From: Takakia lepidozioides
Taxonomy: Eukaryota; Streptophyta; Takakiopsida; Takakiales; Takakiaceae
NCBI GenBank assembly: GCA_030704615.1
Contig: CM060732.1
Coordinates: forward strand, 23,498,001 to 23,562,000
Length of the DNA: 64,000 bases
Reading direction: 5' to 3'
Positions 49,353 to 60,747 of the stretch are shown in pieces. Position numbers and translations under genes: made by a program. Numbering within the stretch: position 1 is the stretch's first letter; each line of letters opens with the position of its first letter. The notes under the pieces were generated by a model. It worked only from the letters and a program-made list of their open reading frames with translations. It searched no databases and was not told where the DNA came from.

Positions 49353-50771
49353 GCTTCCTGCAGAGCTAACATGGCTGTCTATCTCTTGTGCGTGGTGGCC
49401 ATCCCATCCCAGCCAAGCGTCACTGACACGTCGACACTTTTCCCTGGACACATGTTGGAGCAGTAAACTGGCACAATACAATAATGTACTTACTGAAAAG
49501 GAAGAAGGAGACTTCGAAACACACAAATCATTGACATTTCTTGATTGAAATCATCCTTGAAGAGAGACATCATCTGCGTAGGTTACATTATACATGTCCA
49601 CGCGCATCCTGAAAGAAGAGACTAAACTGTCGTCGAGCTATGAAACTTTGCAAGCTTTCGACGATGGATTGCCATAATGTGAAACGATCTGTTGTTTCTG
49701 GTGGAAAAGATCTTCAATGCGTGACTTGAAGTTTCTTCTCGTTGGAGTGGGAATGGGTAGGGTGCTGGGGTCGTCCTCATGGGGTTACACAGATGGTTGT
49801 GAGTTTAGAAGCTTGCTTTTGGGTTTCTACACTGCAGATTATTAGTGACAAGCTAGAAACATGTTACTTGGACAATCATCTCACTCCTCCATAGGCCTCG
49901 CTCACCCCTTTTTCAACGATTTCAAGCTGATTGCGGGTCAAGAAGCATTTGTCATGAATATTCGACTCAAATCTTTGAGTGCTGCAGCATTCGAATGGGT
50001 AGGAGGGACAATTATCAAGGGGAAGCTGAACTATCCCGACTGTGCGCCTCCATGGCTAGAGTTGCAGATTTCACAAAAGTTGATGGGTTGCCGAAGAGAA
50101 GGAGCAGTGAAAGCACCGGAGATGTCAAATGAATGCACCCTAGTCATGTTATGCCTATTGAGCTCACATGCTTTGACACTCTCAGATAGAACCCCGAGTG
50201 GGTCATCTGGCAACAATATTCATCTAAGCGTGGACATTCATAGGAAGCCCGTTTTCCAAACCTGTGAGCTGGGTTTGCCCACAGAAATTCGTGATTCGGG
50301 TATGGAGAAACTGACTGAAGAAGCTCCAGCTTGAAGAATAAGATCCTACGTCGTAATCTGTTGCATGTTGAAAGATATCAAGTGATACTCCTTTGACCAT
50401 GGAACTTCCAACACTATTGCAGGGGGGCTCATCATCTTTAAGAGACTCGTGTTGATCTCTAGAATCCAAGGCCGAAGAAGCCTGTCGACTTACCGGCTGC
50501 TACCGAAGGAGAGTGAGCTGCAACCACAGTTCAGAGTGACACTTCCATCAGAAAAGAAGGGTGGTAGTTGATAGTGATACTCAAGTTCTCGATAGAAAGA
50601 TTCAACACAACAATAGCAGCTCTTTTTTAACAATCATTTCAACACAATGCTGTGTCAACTGTGGCCATCCTCACAATCAGGCTTCAGCAACTATAGTGGT
50701 CCCTATTCTGCTCTCCTCTTTACCTCCACAACAGACATTTAGACCAGGGAAGGAATGCAACCCCAGACTGC
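49353..50771. other. Upstream region; one unrecognised 157-codon frame
   Basis: A plus-strand frame from ATG 49861 to stop 50334 encodes MLLGQSSHSSIGLAHPFF and on. It has no domain I recognise and no supporting splice signals, and it could be chance. The rest of the interval holds nothing I can name apart from the promoter of the At4g18810-like gene at its left end. Confidence 0.3.
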
Positions 50772-50954
50772 TCAAGAGTTGGAAGGGGCCTGATCGGGGT
50801 GCTGTTGCTGCTTCATGGCCAGCAGTTGCTGGTCACGGATGACGCCGGCGTGGAGATTGGCACGCTCTCGCTGCTGCAGTGTGTGCACGGACGCTATGCC
50901 ACCTCCCGTGACGACCAGCACTGCCACCAAAAACCCAAGAGCCTTTCGGTCCAT
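50772..50954 (-). CDS. PET117-like cytochrome c oxidase assembly protein
   Basis: A 60-residue frame from ATG 50952-50954. It has a short basic start (MDRKALG), one hydrophobic segment (FLVAVLVVTGGGIASV), then HTLQQRERANLHAGVIRDQQ. The VHxxQQxERxxLHxGVxRD pattern is the hallmark of PET117, a small mitochondrial inner-membrane protein that helps assemble complex IV through the heme a synthase module. Length is within the usual range. It is a single exon with no visible defect. Small size lowers certainty, but the motif is specific. Confidence 0.65.
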   Translation of the reverse strand: MDRKALGFLVAVLVVTGGGIASVHTLQQRERANLHAGVIRDQQLLAMKQQQHPDQAPSNS

Positions 50955-51324
50955 CTGTCTTCGGCCTCCTTGGCCTTGCCTTCCAAGCACACGCACATCG
51001 CAGCCCCTTCCCACAGATTCTCACAACAACCCACCTTGATCTTCTTCCTCTTTGCGGAACTCCAGTTCCTGTTTTCTGGGGTTTACTGTTGGGCCCATTC
51101 AGTGAAGGCAAGTGATAAATGAGGCCCCGGAGTTCAATGCTCCCTCAGCGGGCCTGCCTGCGTGGCCCCAGCCCCGCACCCCCTCGCGGCCTGCGGTCGC
51201 CGCGCCTGCCGCCCCAGAACCCCGCCCCCGCACGGGGTCCATCCCTCGCCATAACACTGTCATACAATCTCAGCACTGTCATTGTTGTATTGCACGCAAC
51301 CCTCGTGCATGCCCCATGAATGCA
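50955..51324. other. GC-rich upstream segment
   Basis: 51120-51250 is strongly GC-rich and CpG-rich and may be part of the PET117-like promoter. No gene recognised. Confidence 0.4.
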
Positions 51325-51333
51325 GGAAATAAC

Positions 51334-51984
51334 CAATGTTGGACTTGGTATACCTGGTTGAACCTAGGTATGGAATACAGGTATGAATATATATATTGAA
51401 GAACATATCAGTCGGGTATGAAAGAACCAGTGTACCCATGTGATACACGTACTGGGGGAGTATGGCTTTAGGATTTCCCGCACGCATACCATACCAGTCT
51501 GGGTAAATGGAGGAATAGCATGGTCCCGATACCACTATTGCGGTGAGTTCATGGCGAATGGAGGTAGGTATGAGAATATGTTAGTGCAGCTAGTTATACC
51601 CTGTACTACAATTTGGTTAATTCAAGGCTCCATGTTGCAATTTAGACTTCATTTGCTGTTTCGTGGTACTTTGGGTTATCTTTGCCTAGTGTTTCAGGGC
51701 TTGAATTCAAATTAGCTATGTGCTAAATGACATTTATTTCTATGTATGGTGAGCTGTAGAAATACCATACCAGTGCTCATATCCCCCAGTATCACTACAG
51801 AGAAAGGGCAATACCAATACCATACTCATATACAGCCCAAAGTACAACTACTCATACAAGATTCATACCCAAGTTGCTCATACCTGGATAGATTTTCATA
51901 CCAGCCTGGTATGAAAAAGGGGTGGGGGACCCTTCATACCAGGACCAGTCTGGTATTAAAAAATGGACATACCAGTCCAACACT
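51334..51984. mobile_element. 651-bp Mutator-type MITE
   Basis: Flanked by the 9-bp direct repeat GGAAATAAC (51325-51333 and 51985-51993), the duplication length typical of Mutator-like elements. The ends form an imperfect inverted repeat: ATGTTGGACTTGGTAT on the left, and GTGTTGGACTGGTAT on the complement of the right end. Many internal copies of ACCAG...CTGGTATG-like motifs lie near both ends. No transposase frame, so non-autonomous. Confidence 0.75.
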
Positions 51985-52028
51985 GGAAATAACAGCCATC
52001 ACATGGTGACTTTCCGATCATACACGCA

Positions 52029-52118
52029 CATGACTACTCAAACATACATATTCGAAATTTGAACGAGTCCTAACATGACTACTCAAACATACATATTTGA
52101 AATTTGAACGAGTCCTAG
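52029..52118. repeat. 45-bp tandem duplication
   Basis: The unit starting CATGACTACTCAAACATACA is present twice, at 52029 and 52074, with one substitution seen (ATTCGAAA versus ATTTGAAA). Confidence 0.85.
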
Positions 52119-52390
52119 AGTACAGACACACTAAATTGGAGTCCGTGAACTTTCAAATTTGAAATTTTGAAACAGCATTCAATGTGCCTCCAAAATGGAT
52201 GGACGCCATTTAGCGAATGACTATTTTCAGCTGATTGACCACCTTTCCCCACTGTCTTCAGCCCTCATTCTGTATCTCCGAACTTCTGGACCTCCTCAAT
52301 CGCTTGCCCTTGTGTAATCATCATTGTGTCGAATTTGAAACACGGTGTCTCTTGCTATCTCAGTGTGGTTTCACCTGCTTGCCAACAGAC

Positions 52391-55300
52391 ATGTCTGCGA
52401 ATGAGAGAACTGAAGAGTTTCTCCCTCCTGTTGTGCCCCATTTGATCTCCATGCTTCGAAGCCAGGTGCAATCTCCGGCGCCTGGTGCTTTCAATCACAC
52501 AGCGTTACATTGGCGTCTTCAGTGGCATGGAATCCCCGATGGAAGTGACAATGCTGAAGTGGCCTACATTCCATGGGGGCGTGTGAATGATTTCATAACT
52601 GGGGAGTCTTCCCGTCCTAATGGAGCCTAAAATAGTTTCCAGTGATGCTGACGACCTTGGTGAAGGAGTTCAAGCTGAACGCAGAAAAATACACCTACCA
52701 TCATGCTTATCACCTTATTCATGCAATGCGATTGTCCATCCATTGATGCATGCACGACCCTTCCAGAAACCTCCATCTCAGAAGCTGCGATTCTCCTACA
52801 AACAGTCATTTGTGTGTTGTCATTTAACCGAATGTGCAGTCTCCTTGGAGTCACAGTCATGTGTACTGCCCACATCTATTTTAGGCCACTTTTTCGTCAT
52901 GAACTCCATTGATGCATGGCTGCATGATCCTCTCATAAATTTGCATCTGGGAACATGAGGTACTCATTGAAGCATACCTGACTGTACATTGTAATTTGTT
53001 GCCAGCACTGTCTCATTTATCTGTTCGGGTGTAACATTGTTGTTAAGGGTTGAAGGATTGTGTCTTCGACTTTGCTTTCAAGTATGTATACAGTAGTACT
53101 ATCCCAACTGCATGCCCCGAGCTATTGTCCAGAACTCTTTTAGGCGCTCCCCCCTTTTATTCCATTAATGCAAGACTCTTTCTGTTGTAGGTACCACTGC
53201 TCATTCGGGCCAGAGGACAAGACTTCTGCTGTCGTGCAGGTTACATCCGCCATGGCAGCGAAGAAGTGGAAACCGAAACCTCCAAAGAAGAAGGGTAGAA
53301 AGGCACGAGTTGTTGCAACCGTTAAGGAGCAAAAACCAAAAGTACTGAGGACGTCCAAAACGAAATCTGGTGAAGGCATCAATCGGGGATGTGTATGCTG
53401 ATTTGCAGTCAAACAATGCTATTTGGACCCAGAAATCGCAGAGATTGTGTCCTACGAGAAGAGGCACGTAAATCGTGCGGGAGACATATCCCATGGGCTA
53501 GCACATGATTGTGGTCGGGTTGCCTTGGCTCCCCACATCAGCGAAGAAATGAAAGCTTGGGTACTGCATATTTTGCGCCTTGGACTAAGCATCAACAAAA
53601 TCATGGCGAAGCACATGCAGCGGGTGAAGGAAACTATGGAAGCTGGATTGGAGGCAGATCGTGACACTTTCCTGCTCTCCTGGGACATCCGCAACATTGC
53701 CAACAAGTGTGATGAGGAAATGTTTAAAAAGCACCCAAATGATGCTCGCAGTGTCCGAATGTGGGTGGAGGCCAACCCTGACAGTGTTTTCTACTACCAG
53801 GAAGAGTCCAATCACCCTGCCTGGTCTTCGAATAGCCGGAAACTGGACCTTCCTTTTGTGTTGGGCATACAGACAGAATGGCAGAAAAAACAAATGATGC
53901 ATCACGGACATTCTCGAATAGTGGCATGCAATGCAACATTCGGGACAAACAAGAAGAAGGTTGGCTCCAGGATCACCATGTGGCTGCGGACAGAGCTCAA
54001 CTATTTTCTGCATGGTCACAATTTTCCGGTCCCCTCGCTCCTCTGTATTCCTGATCAATTCTGTTGCATGCTTGTTCTTGCAGTATCCTTTGTACACCAT
54101 GATGGTGTTTGATGAGTGGCTGAATGGTATTCCAGTCGCATACATAATCACCGCAAGGTGCAAAGCCACGGATCTGCGACCTTGGATGCAGGCACTAAAC
54201 CAGCAAATGCAAGCCGTCAAGGCTGAGTGGCGCCCTAACGCCTTCATTGTCAACGACGCAGATGCGGAAATCGCTGCTATCAGGTAGCTCCGCCTCTTAC
54301 ACTGCTGATCCTTTCACATATCCAACGTGCACACACGTGTTACAGTCATTCAATTCACAACAAACAGCTCTGTGTGGGGGGGTTGTGCAATTTTCCTGTG
54401 CTTGTGGCATGTTTGGCGAGCCTGGCAAAAGAATGTGGTCTCCAAGATCAGAGATCCAGAAGTACGTGCCGCAGTGTTGCAGGATCTTGCAAAGATCATG
54501 TACGATAGAAAAGGCACATCTGGGGATGCAGGTGAGGCTTGGGCAGTATACCAAATCATCTCCTTGCGGGAGAAGTACCCCAACGAGACTGTATTCTGCG
54601 ACTACATGGACACCGAGTGGCTTCCGAAAGCAAAAATGTGGATGAAAGGTTCTAGAAACATACCACATGCCTCTCAAGATACTAATGCTGCCATAGAAGC
54701 TTATCATGGCAACCTCAAAGCGCAATTGAAGTGCACCAAAAGTGTTTTGACTAGTAGAAGGGTAGATTGGCTCATCTCCGAACTCACTGGTGATGTCCTC
54801 ACCCATTACTGGTACATGTCTCATGCGAAAGCGTATGGATTTGTTAGAAACAAATGGCTGGAGGGGTTTGTTTGCAGTTCCATATTGCTTGCCAAGCACA
54901 TTCCAGATGGCAACGTCCAGCTGCTGCACACCCCTGGGGGCCCTGCACTTATTCAATGCGCACGGGAATTGGGTAGGACATTCACAATTCACAAACCTGA
55001 ATCAGACTGGGCTTGCTGTGATTGCTCCTAGGCCCAGAAGGGGAATATGTGTGCACACCAAGTGAAGGTTTTGCAGATGATCCACCCTCGTCTCAAGGAT
55101 GGCCACATCGCAAAGTTCTTGTGGAACTCTGATGGGCACATCTAAAGGTGGCCTTCACAATTTGGTGAGAGGTTCTGAATCCCCGACTTGTATCCCTTCA
55201 TCTTTGCAAACTCCTCCACATCAGAGGTCCCCTTCCTTATCTCAGAAGAGTCCATTGCAGAACGTGCAGGCCCAAATTTCCACAGAATGGCAAACCATTG

Positions 55301-55566
55301 TGCAACTGACAGAGTCCAGTGACTACCTGCAACAACATCTCCTTGCCTTGATAAGAGCTGCAAAGGGAAAGATTCTTGGGTTGACTGCCATGATGGAGAA
55401 GGGTGTTCAGTATCCTCACGAGGAACCAGTTATGACTATTGTCGATGATGGCAAAGGGAAGTCCCTCGTCCGGTTCAAAGACTTTATGGAGAGAAATGGA
55501 CACAGCAGAAAACGCCCACCCTTGCCGACTCGAACCACGCCAAAGAAGAGATTGTACAGTGACTGA
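52391..55566 (+). pseudogene. MULE transposase gene with SWIM finger, broken
   Basis: Pieces in order: N-terminal part (52391-52730, with WGRVNDFITGES and EFKLNAEKYTYHHAYH), a Cys/His DNA-binding region (from 53190, YHCSFGPEDK, Lys-rich, then GCVC), the MULE core (53423-53959 and 54084-54283: FVLGIQTEWQKKQM, ATFGTNKKK, YPLYTMMVFDEW, FIVNDADAE), FLCLWHVWRAW (about 54390), and a C-terminal SWIM finger (CCDCS, then MCAHQVKVL) with a basic tail to 55566. MULE transposases cut and paste Mutator elements. Defects: in-frame TGA at 53399-53401 (likely CGA), in-frame TAG at 55029-55031 inside the SWIM finger (likely TGG), a frame change near 54300-54380, and Asn where the first catalytic Asp of the DDE triad is expected. 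Confidence 0.85.
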
Positions 55567-55680
55567 AGGTGTGTATGTGCTGCAGAAAACAGTGTCACAA
55601 CAATGTCAATCAGTCCTTCCTGATCCTCAGCATATCACTCACATTGTGTTCATCCATCTTCCAGGGTAACAGATTCAAAA

Positions 55681-55850
55681 CCCTAATGAAAATCATCCGC
55701 AACATGCACAGTGGACACTGTGCCTCGACAGTATAACCGTTTGAGGACCCTAATGAAAATCATCCAAAACCATACACAGTGGACACTTTACCTCGACAGT
55801 ATAACCTTTTCAGAACCCTAATGAGAATCATCCAAAAACAGAGACAGTGA
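55681..55850. repeat. 67-bp tandem repeat, about 2.5 copies
   Basis: CCCTAATGAAAATCATCC starts units at 55681, 55748 and 55816 (the third slightly changed). It lies 115 bp after the transposase gene end and could belong to that element's terminal region. Confidence 0.85.
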
Positions 55851-56441
55851 CCACGGATTGACCATCGGCGAATTCATGCGACTCACATGTATTAGACAAT
55901 GTCGCATAACACACAGTCATTTCCTGGTTCAGAAATATAGTGGAGATAGTGGTGACGTTTGTCCTAAAACTTCCTTGTATGGAGAGTTTTGTTGGGCCCT
56001 GGGACACTGTTTTCAATTCCACTTTCACGAATATTTCATGGAATAAATGTATGAATGATGGAAGGTGCAGTCATGGCAGTGGTGAAGGAAAGAGGAAGCC
56101 AGTCATGGTTCTGTTGTTAAAGAGACCCACAACAGTAGTTTTCAAGGATTTTAGGGACAAAACCCTAAAATGTGATGTCACTTGAACAGGATACTTGCAA
56201 TATTGAGAGTGTGAGCATCACAGAGTACCAGAATCGAGCATTGGGCAAAGAGCAATGAAGACATCATATTGTGGGAAATGTGTATATCTGTAGTCCTGCA
56301 TATCATGGTTTGTGTGTGTTGATTTTCAAATGTTCTTTGTGTATAGACTGCAACGTTATGAAGAAGCATTTGCAGTTCCACTTGCAAAATGGACTGCTCC
56401 GGTACAAGCAAAAGCGTCTGTACGTGCCAGAGGGAGGGATC

Positions 56442-57291
56442 TACTACAACAAATCGCGGTATTTATGACTGTATATATGACTATTCTGCAGTCATAAACG
56501 GTACATATGACTTCTATGACTGTAAGTTGTGCAAACCAAGTCAATACAATGAGTACATGATGGTACGGTCCGGATGACTACAGTCATATGAACCAAGTGA
56601 TATCTCTCACTGCAGTCATATATACCATACTGCAGCCGCCGCTGCCGCACCACGTGGCGAGGCGCAATTGATTTAAAAAATTAAATTAAATTAAATTAAA
56701 ACTAAAAAAATAAAAACATATGTCAAACGCCGCATCGCACCGCATTGTGCCACGTGGCATAATGCATTTTATAATAATGAAAAAACCACGTGGCAGTCCA
56801 TCTAGGGTACCACGTGCTATCCCTAGCTCGCCTACTAACCCTAGGGCCATCTTATCCATTTGATTGTACTTAGAGGAGTTTGAACCTGCAACCTCTTTAC
56901 TATAAGAGTTATAGTTCACTACCTGTTAATCAATACACCCATTAGTCATTCATATGATCATATGGTGTTTTCATTGTATTATACACACCAAATTACAAAA
57001 TCCCCAGTAGTCATCACGACTATGTAACCTCATCCATGTACACTTTAGTCATGGAAATGACTATGAATGGTGAGCTAAATCTGGTCAATTGCCGTTGACC
57101 AGCCTTCCGCCCAATCCGGAGCCATGCAGTCATACAGACGACTATTTAGATAGTCGTTCATATGACTACAGTCGTATGAACGACTGCGGGAGGTCAATTT
57201 CATATAAAAACATGGTGCAGTCATGGTCAAAGTCATGAAAACCATGACTACCATGGTTTGGCAGTCATAACTACCGCGATCTGTTGTAGTG
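56442..57291. mobile_element. 850-bp CACTA-type non-autonomous element
   Basis: Inserted in the second chromovirus copy. Flanked by the 3-bp duplication ATC (56439-56441 and 57292-57294), which is confirmed by the uninterrupted sequence in element B. The ends are inverted repeats: TACTACAACAAATCGCGGTA on the left, and CACTACAACAGATCGCGGTA on the complement of the right end. Dense CAGTCAT/ATGACTG copies lie within about 200 bp of each end. No transposase frame; the centre is AT-rich with ATTAA repeats. Confidence 0.88.
56865..56945 (-). other. Degenerate tRNA-like segment inside the CACTA-type element
   Basis: On the minus strand, GCAGGTTCAAACTCC resembles a pol III B box, and ACTAT...ATAGT forms a 5-bp stem around a 7-base loop at the anticodon position. 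Base 33 is not T and other arms pair poorly, so it is at best a tRNA relic. Confidence 0.25.
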
Positions 57292-57471
57292 ATCAGAGAT
57301 AGTCTCTTAAAAGAATGCCATGATGGTCCGCTTGCGGGCCACGGCGGAGCCAAGCGCACCGCGGCACTCTTGAAGAAAGAGTATTTCTGGCCCAAACTGA
57401 GGGAGGAGGCCAAGGAGTATGTCAAGACATGCACCACATGCCAACAAAACCGGAGCGAATACAAAAAGTAA
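57292..57471 (+). pseudogene. Integrase HHCC finger of second chromovirus copy
   Basis: Encodes the zinc-binding N-terminus of integrase: HDGPLAGHGGAKRTAALLKK, then CTTCQQNRSEYKK. It ends at an in-frame TAA (57469-57471), after which the same frame continues into the catalytic core. This segment is missing from element B, so it shows what B has lost. Confidence 0.85.
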
Positions 57472-58183
57472 GCGGGGCTGTTACAACCCTTGTCGATTCC
57501 AAAAGGGTCTTGGGAAAGTGTCTCGATGGATTTCATGACTGCTATGCCGCTGTCAAAAGGATTCGATGCAATCATGGTGGTGGTGGATAGGTTCAGTAAA
57601 ATGGGTCATTTCATCCCCACCAAGGAGACGGCAACGACACAAGAGACGGGGCAACTTTACTTCACCCACGTCTTAAAGCATCATGGACTCCCGAAGGATA
57701 TTGTCTCGGACCGCGATCCAAAGTTTAAGAGTAAATTTTGGAGGGCACACTTGGAAGAAGATGGGGACGAGGCTCAAGATGAGCACCGCATTCCGACCTA
57801 CAATGGACGGCCAAACGAAAAGGGTGAATTCCGTGGTGAAGCAGATCTTGCGGAATTACGTGTCGGCAGACCAATCGGACTGGGTGGAGCACTTGGATGC
57901 GACAGAGTTATGTTATAATAACACAAAACATTCCGCAACGGGAGTTTCCCCCTTCGTATTGGTTTATGGAAAAACACCTCTGGTGCCGACAAGTTGGGCC
58001 GCCCAAGACGTTGAGGAACCGGCAGCAGCGGCAGTTGAAGCTGAATGCGAGCGTTTGTTGAAGCTCGCAAAGTACAACATTGCCAAAGCTAGGAAACGGT
58101 ATGAACGGCAGGCGAATCGGAAGCGGAGGGAGGTTAAGTTTGAGGCAGGCACGGAGGTCTGGTTGAACATCAAGAATTTTTGA
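57472..58183 (+). pseudogene. Integrase core of second chromovirus copy, frameshifted
   Basis: The first catalytic Asp region (SVSMDFMTAMP) and second (IVSDRDPKF) are in one frame. A shift near 57740 moves the remainder (GTRLKMSTAFRPTMDGQT and on) to another frame. The catalytic Glu of the DGQTER motif is Lys here. It ends at TGA 58181-58183, at the same codon position as the stop in element B. Confidence 0.85.
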
Positions 58184-58595
58184 CTATCTCCGGAAGTGAG
58201 TCCGAAGTTCGTACCTCCGTATGCGGGACGCTTTCGCATCCGGAAGGTTATGAATGAGGATATGTATGAATTGGAGTTGCCGGAAAACAGCAAGGTGCAT
58301 CCAGTATTCCACGTCTCCCTTTTTGAAGCCTTACTTCAAAGATGAAGCGCGTCCGAATCGACATCAAGTGTTGCATCCGCCACCTGTGCTGTTGGATCAT
58401 GAAAATGAACCTGAGTATGAGGTGGAGGCAGTGCTTAAGTTGAGGAGGTTCAAGAATCGAGAAACGGAGTATCTCGTGAAATGGAAGGGCTATCATCATG
58501 TGGAGGCATCTTGGGTACGTGCCTCAGAAATAGGGAACGCATCCGAGGCGGTTGCAGCTTTCGAAGGGCGACCTCAAAAGCGCAAGAAGCATTGA
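58184..58595 (+). pseudogene. Chromodomain of second chromovirus copy
   Basis: After the TGA, the integrase tail (VSPKFVPPYAGRF and on) changes frame at about 58320. The chromodomain follows (YEVEAVL, then EYLVKWKGYHHVEASWVRAS), ending at TGA 58593-58595. Aromatic positions typical of the methyl-lysine pocket are kept. Confidence 0.85.
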
Positions 58596-59501
58596 TGGGG
58601 ACATCAACCTTGGAGCGTGGGGGAGGAAATGCATGCTTAGCCCGGCTTAGCTAGCTCAGGAATCCGATTGCAAAAACTTGTATTGTACAAATTTTGTTAT
58701 AAATGAAATGGTTTCCAAATGTTGTGCGTCCTATTTTGTTTGGAATGGTGATGCATGGTATGGTTGGCTAGTGTGTAGAATGCATGCTAGCTTACAAAAG
58801 TGGGAGAGGTAAATTGGATAATCGTGTGTTTGTGCAGTGCCGAAATCGGGTGACTCCCACCCAAGGAGCAAGGAAACTTGCGCCTTCTTTGGGAGTTCAC
58901 GTGCTAGTGCGCACCTGGCACGTGCGCGTACTATAACTGCGCTACCGAGGGGGTCGCCTTGTAGTGCGGGCTAACGCGGAAGCTACGTGCTTCCGTTCAC
59001 GTACTATAATCGTGTAGCCTCGGGACGAAGTCGTAGTGCGGCTTCGGCGTGTTCCCGTACCTCAGGCCAGCATTCCAAGGCGGACCCAATTGTAGTGATT
59101 GGGGTGCACGGTTGGTTCAAGGTTAGTTTCCTAGTCAAAAAGGGTTCAAGGTGAACCCTTGCTCAAGGTGATGCCAAAAAAGTGGCATCACGAGCGGTCG
59201 CAAGCAAATGTTGTTGCAGTAAGGCAATTCGATCCTCGGGGAGGATCGTTCCTTGGCCTTGAAGTGGGCCAAGAAGAGTGCACTGGGAGGAGCTTAAGAG
59301 GCTCCACCCTTGGCCGGAACTTGGAGGAAGTCGGCCAAACTAGCTAGTGGAGAGTAGAGTCAAGTGGGAGTTTGGTTCTTATCCATGGGACGCCATGGTG
59401 CGGAAACAAACTCCTTGATGTGGGACACCACAACTTGGATGTTCGTTTCTACAAAATAGACAAGTCGATGCGGACATCGACTCCCTGTTGGTAGGGGTGT
59501 G

Positions 59502-60230
59502 TGTCGCGACCCTTTGCCTTGAGGGCAGGGGGTCGGGATACGAGAGGGGATGCCTGTGTGGTGGGGGCAGTGGCGACAATAGATGCGGGGGCTGAAGCAC
59601 CCTTGAGTGCCCAAGGCACTCAAGGAGGCAGAGGCGCTCACTAGGTGGAGCCCCGCACACCGGATTGCGGTGGGGGTGGTTCCATGAGGGGTGGTGTTAG
59701 CTTAGTGGGACTTAGTGGGGGTGGCATATGACTCACCATGGGGGCGGAGACCTTGTGGTGGGAGTCGTGGGGAGTCTTGGGACTCATCACGTTCCAATGG
59801 GACCGTGGTGGGTGGGCCAAAACTCACCGCGACTCATCACCGGGAATCGAGGGTTTTCGTGGTGGTTCGCCATAAAATGGCATGGTTGTTTGTGAAACCC
59901 CCGCGGACAGTCACAACAGAAGTATATATAGGGAGTAGTAACCCCGAGAACGGTGCAAGCCCGTTGGTGACCAAAAACTAGTGAGTAAGCGTGCGAGCTG
60001 GAAAGCGACCAAGGTGTGGGGAGCTATTCCGGACTGCCATCGACCAAAGGGAATTTCCACTAGGCCCAAATTAGGATAGGGTCTTGTGGAGGAGTAAAGG
60101 GGGACCGTTATGTCCTGGTGAGCAGCCGAAGCTCCGAGTTGGCCCGGCGGCCAGTTAGGGAGTTAGCCGCGCGTATCAAAGCGAGTAACTATGACTTGAA
60201 GGGGAGCTTGTCGAAGTGAGGTGCGCGACA
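59502..60230 (+). repeat. 3' LTR of second chromovirus copy
   Basis: Starts TGTCGCGAC and ends GTGCGCGACA. Aligns along its length with the LTRs of element B but with more substitutions and without the long G run. TATA-like box at 59923-59932. Likely an ordinary 729-bp LTR of an older insertion. Confidence 0.9.
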
Positions 60231-60747
60231 GTCAGATCTTCCACCACTGTTCATTATATTTGCCAGTGTTCTCAAAGATGCAAGAGCACACCATACAAGG
60301 AGCTTTGTTCCACTGCTTGTAGTTATTGGTTTCCCATTCTGCCCCCACTTTCCTCATTTATCAAGTTTGTTGTACATGTTCTTTAGTCGCACACATACAT
60401 GTGGTGTAACAGTGAATTCTGCAACGACAGCACGCCAGATACGCACAGTTGAAAACAATGCAAACACTGAATGGAACGAATGTGAACCTGAACGGCCAAA
60501 CACGTATACGAAATGCTGCACACACTGCATACAATGAGCTATGCATAAAATGAGTATGACAATGACAATGGCTTTCACAAATAGCTATGACAATGCCTAT
60601 GCACACAATGTATTCAATGTATACAGACACTGTAGACAACGGTGCTTGCAGAGGCATACGTAGGGAGGTCAAAAGAGCCACATCATAGGACAAAGAGACA
60701 TCATAATAGGTTCCCGTAAAAGATGAAGGGTCATCACACTTTGCTGC
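60231..60747. other. No gene recognised
   Basis: Between the LTR and the acidic-repeat frame. Rich in short ATACA/ACAATG-like runs. No coding sequence supported. Confidence 0.5.

Larger units (their letters stand above)
56384..60230 (+). mobile_element. Chromovirus B family, 5'-truncated second copy
   Basis: Homology to element B starts at about 56384 ([16 protein letters not shown], just before integrase) and runs through integrase, chromodomain, 3' UTR and the 3' LTR (59502-60230). The 5' LTR, gag, protease and RT are absent. It is interrupted at 56441 by an 850-bp CACTA-type element. More diverged than the pair of LTRs of element B, so it is older. No flanking duplication can be tested because the left part is missing. 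Confidence 0.9.

Noticed and set aside
49861-50334. 157-codon plus-strand frame
   Set aside because: No recognisable domain, composition or neighbours that support it; kept only as a note in the intergenic entry.
53452-54253. Minus-strand frames opposite the MULE transposase
   Set aside because: They are antisense to well-matching MULE core sequence and resemble nothing known.
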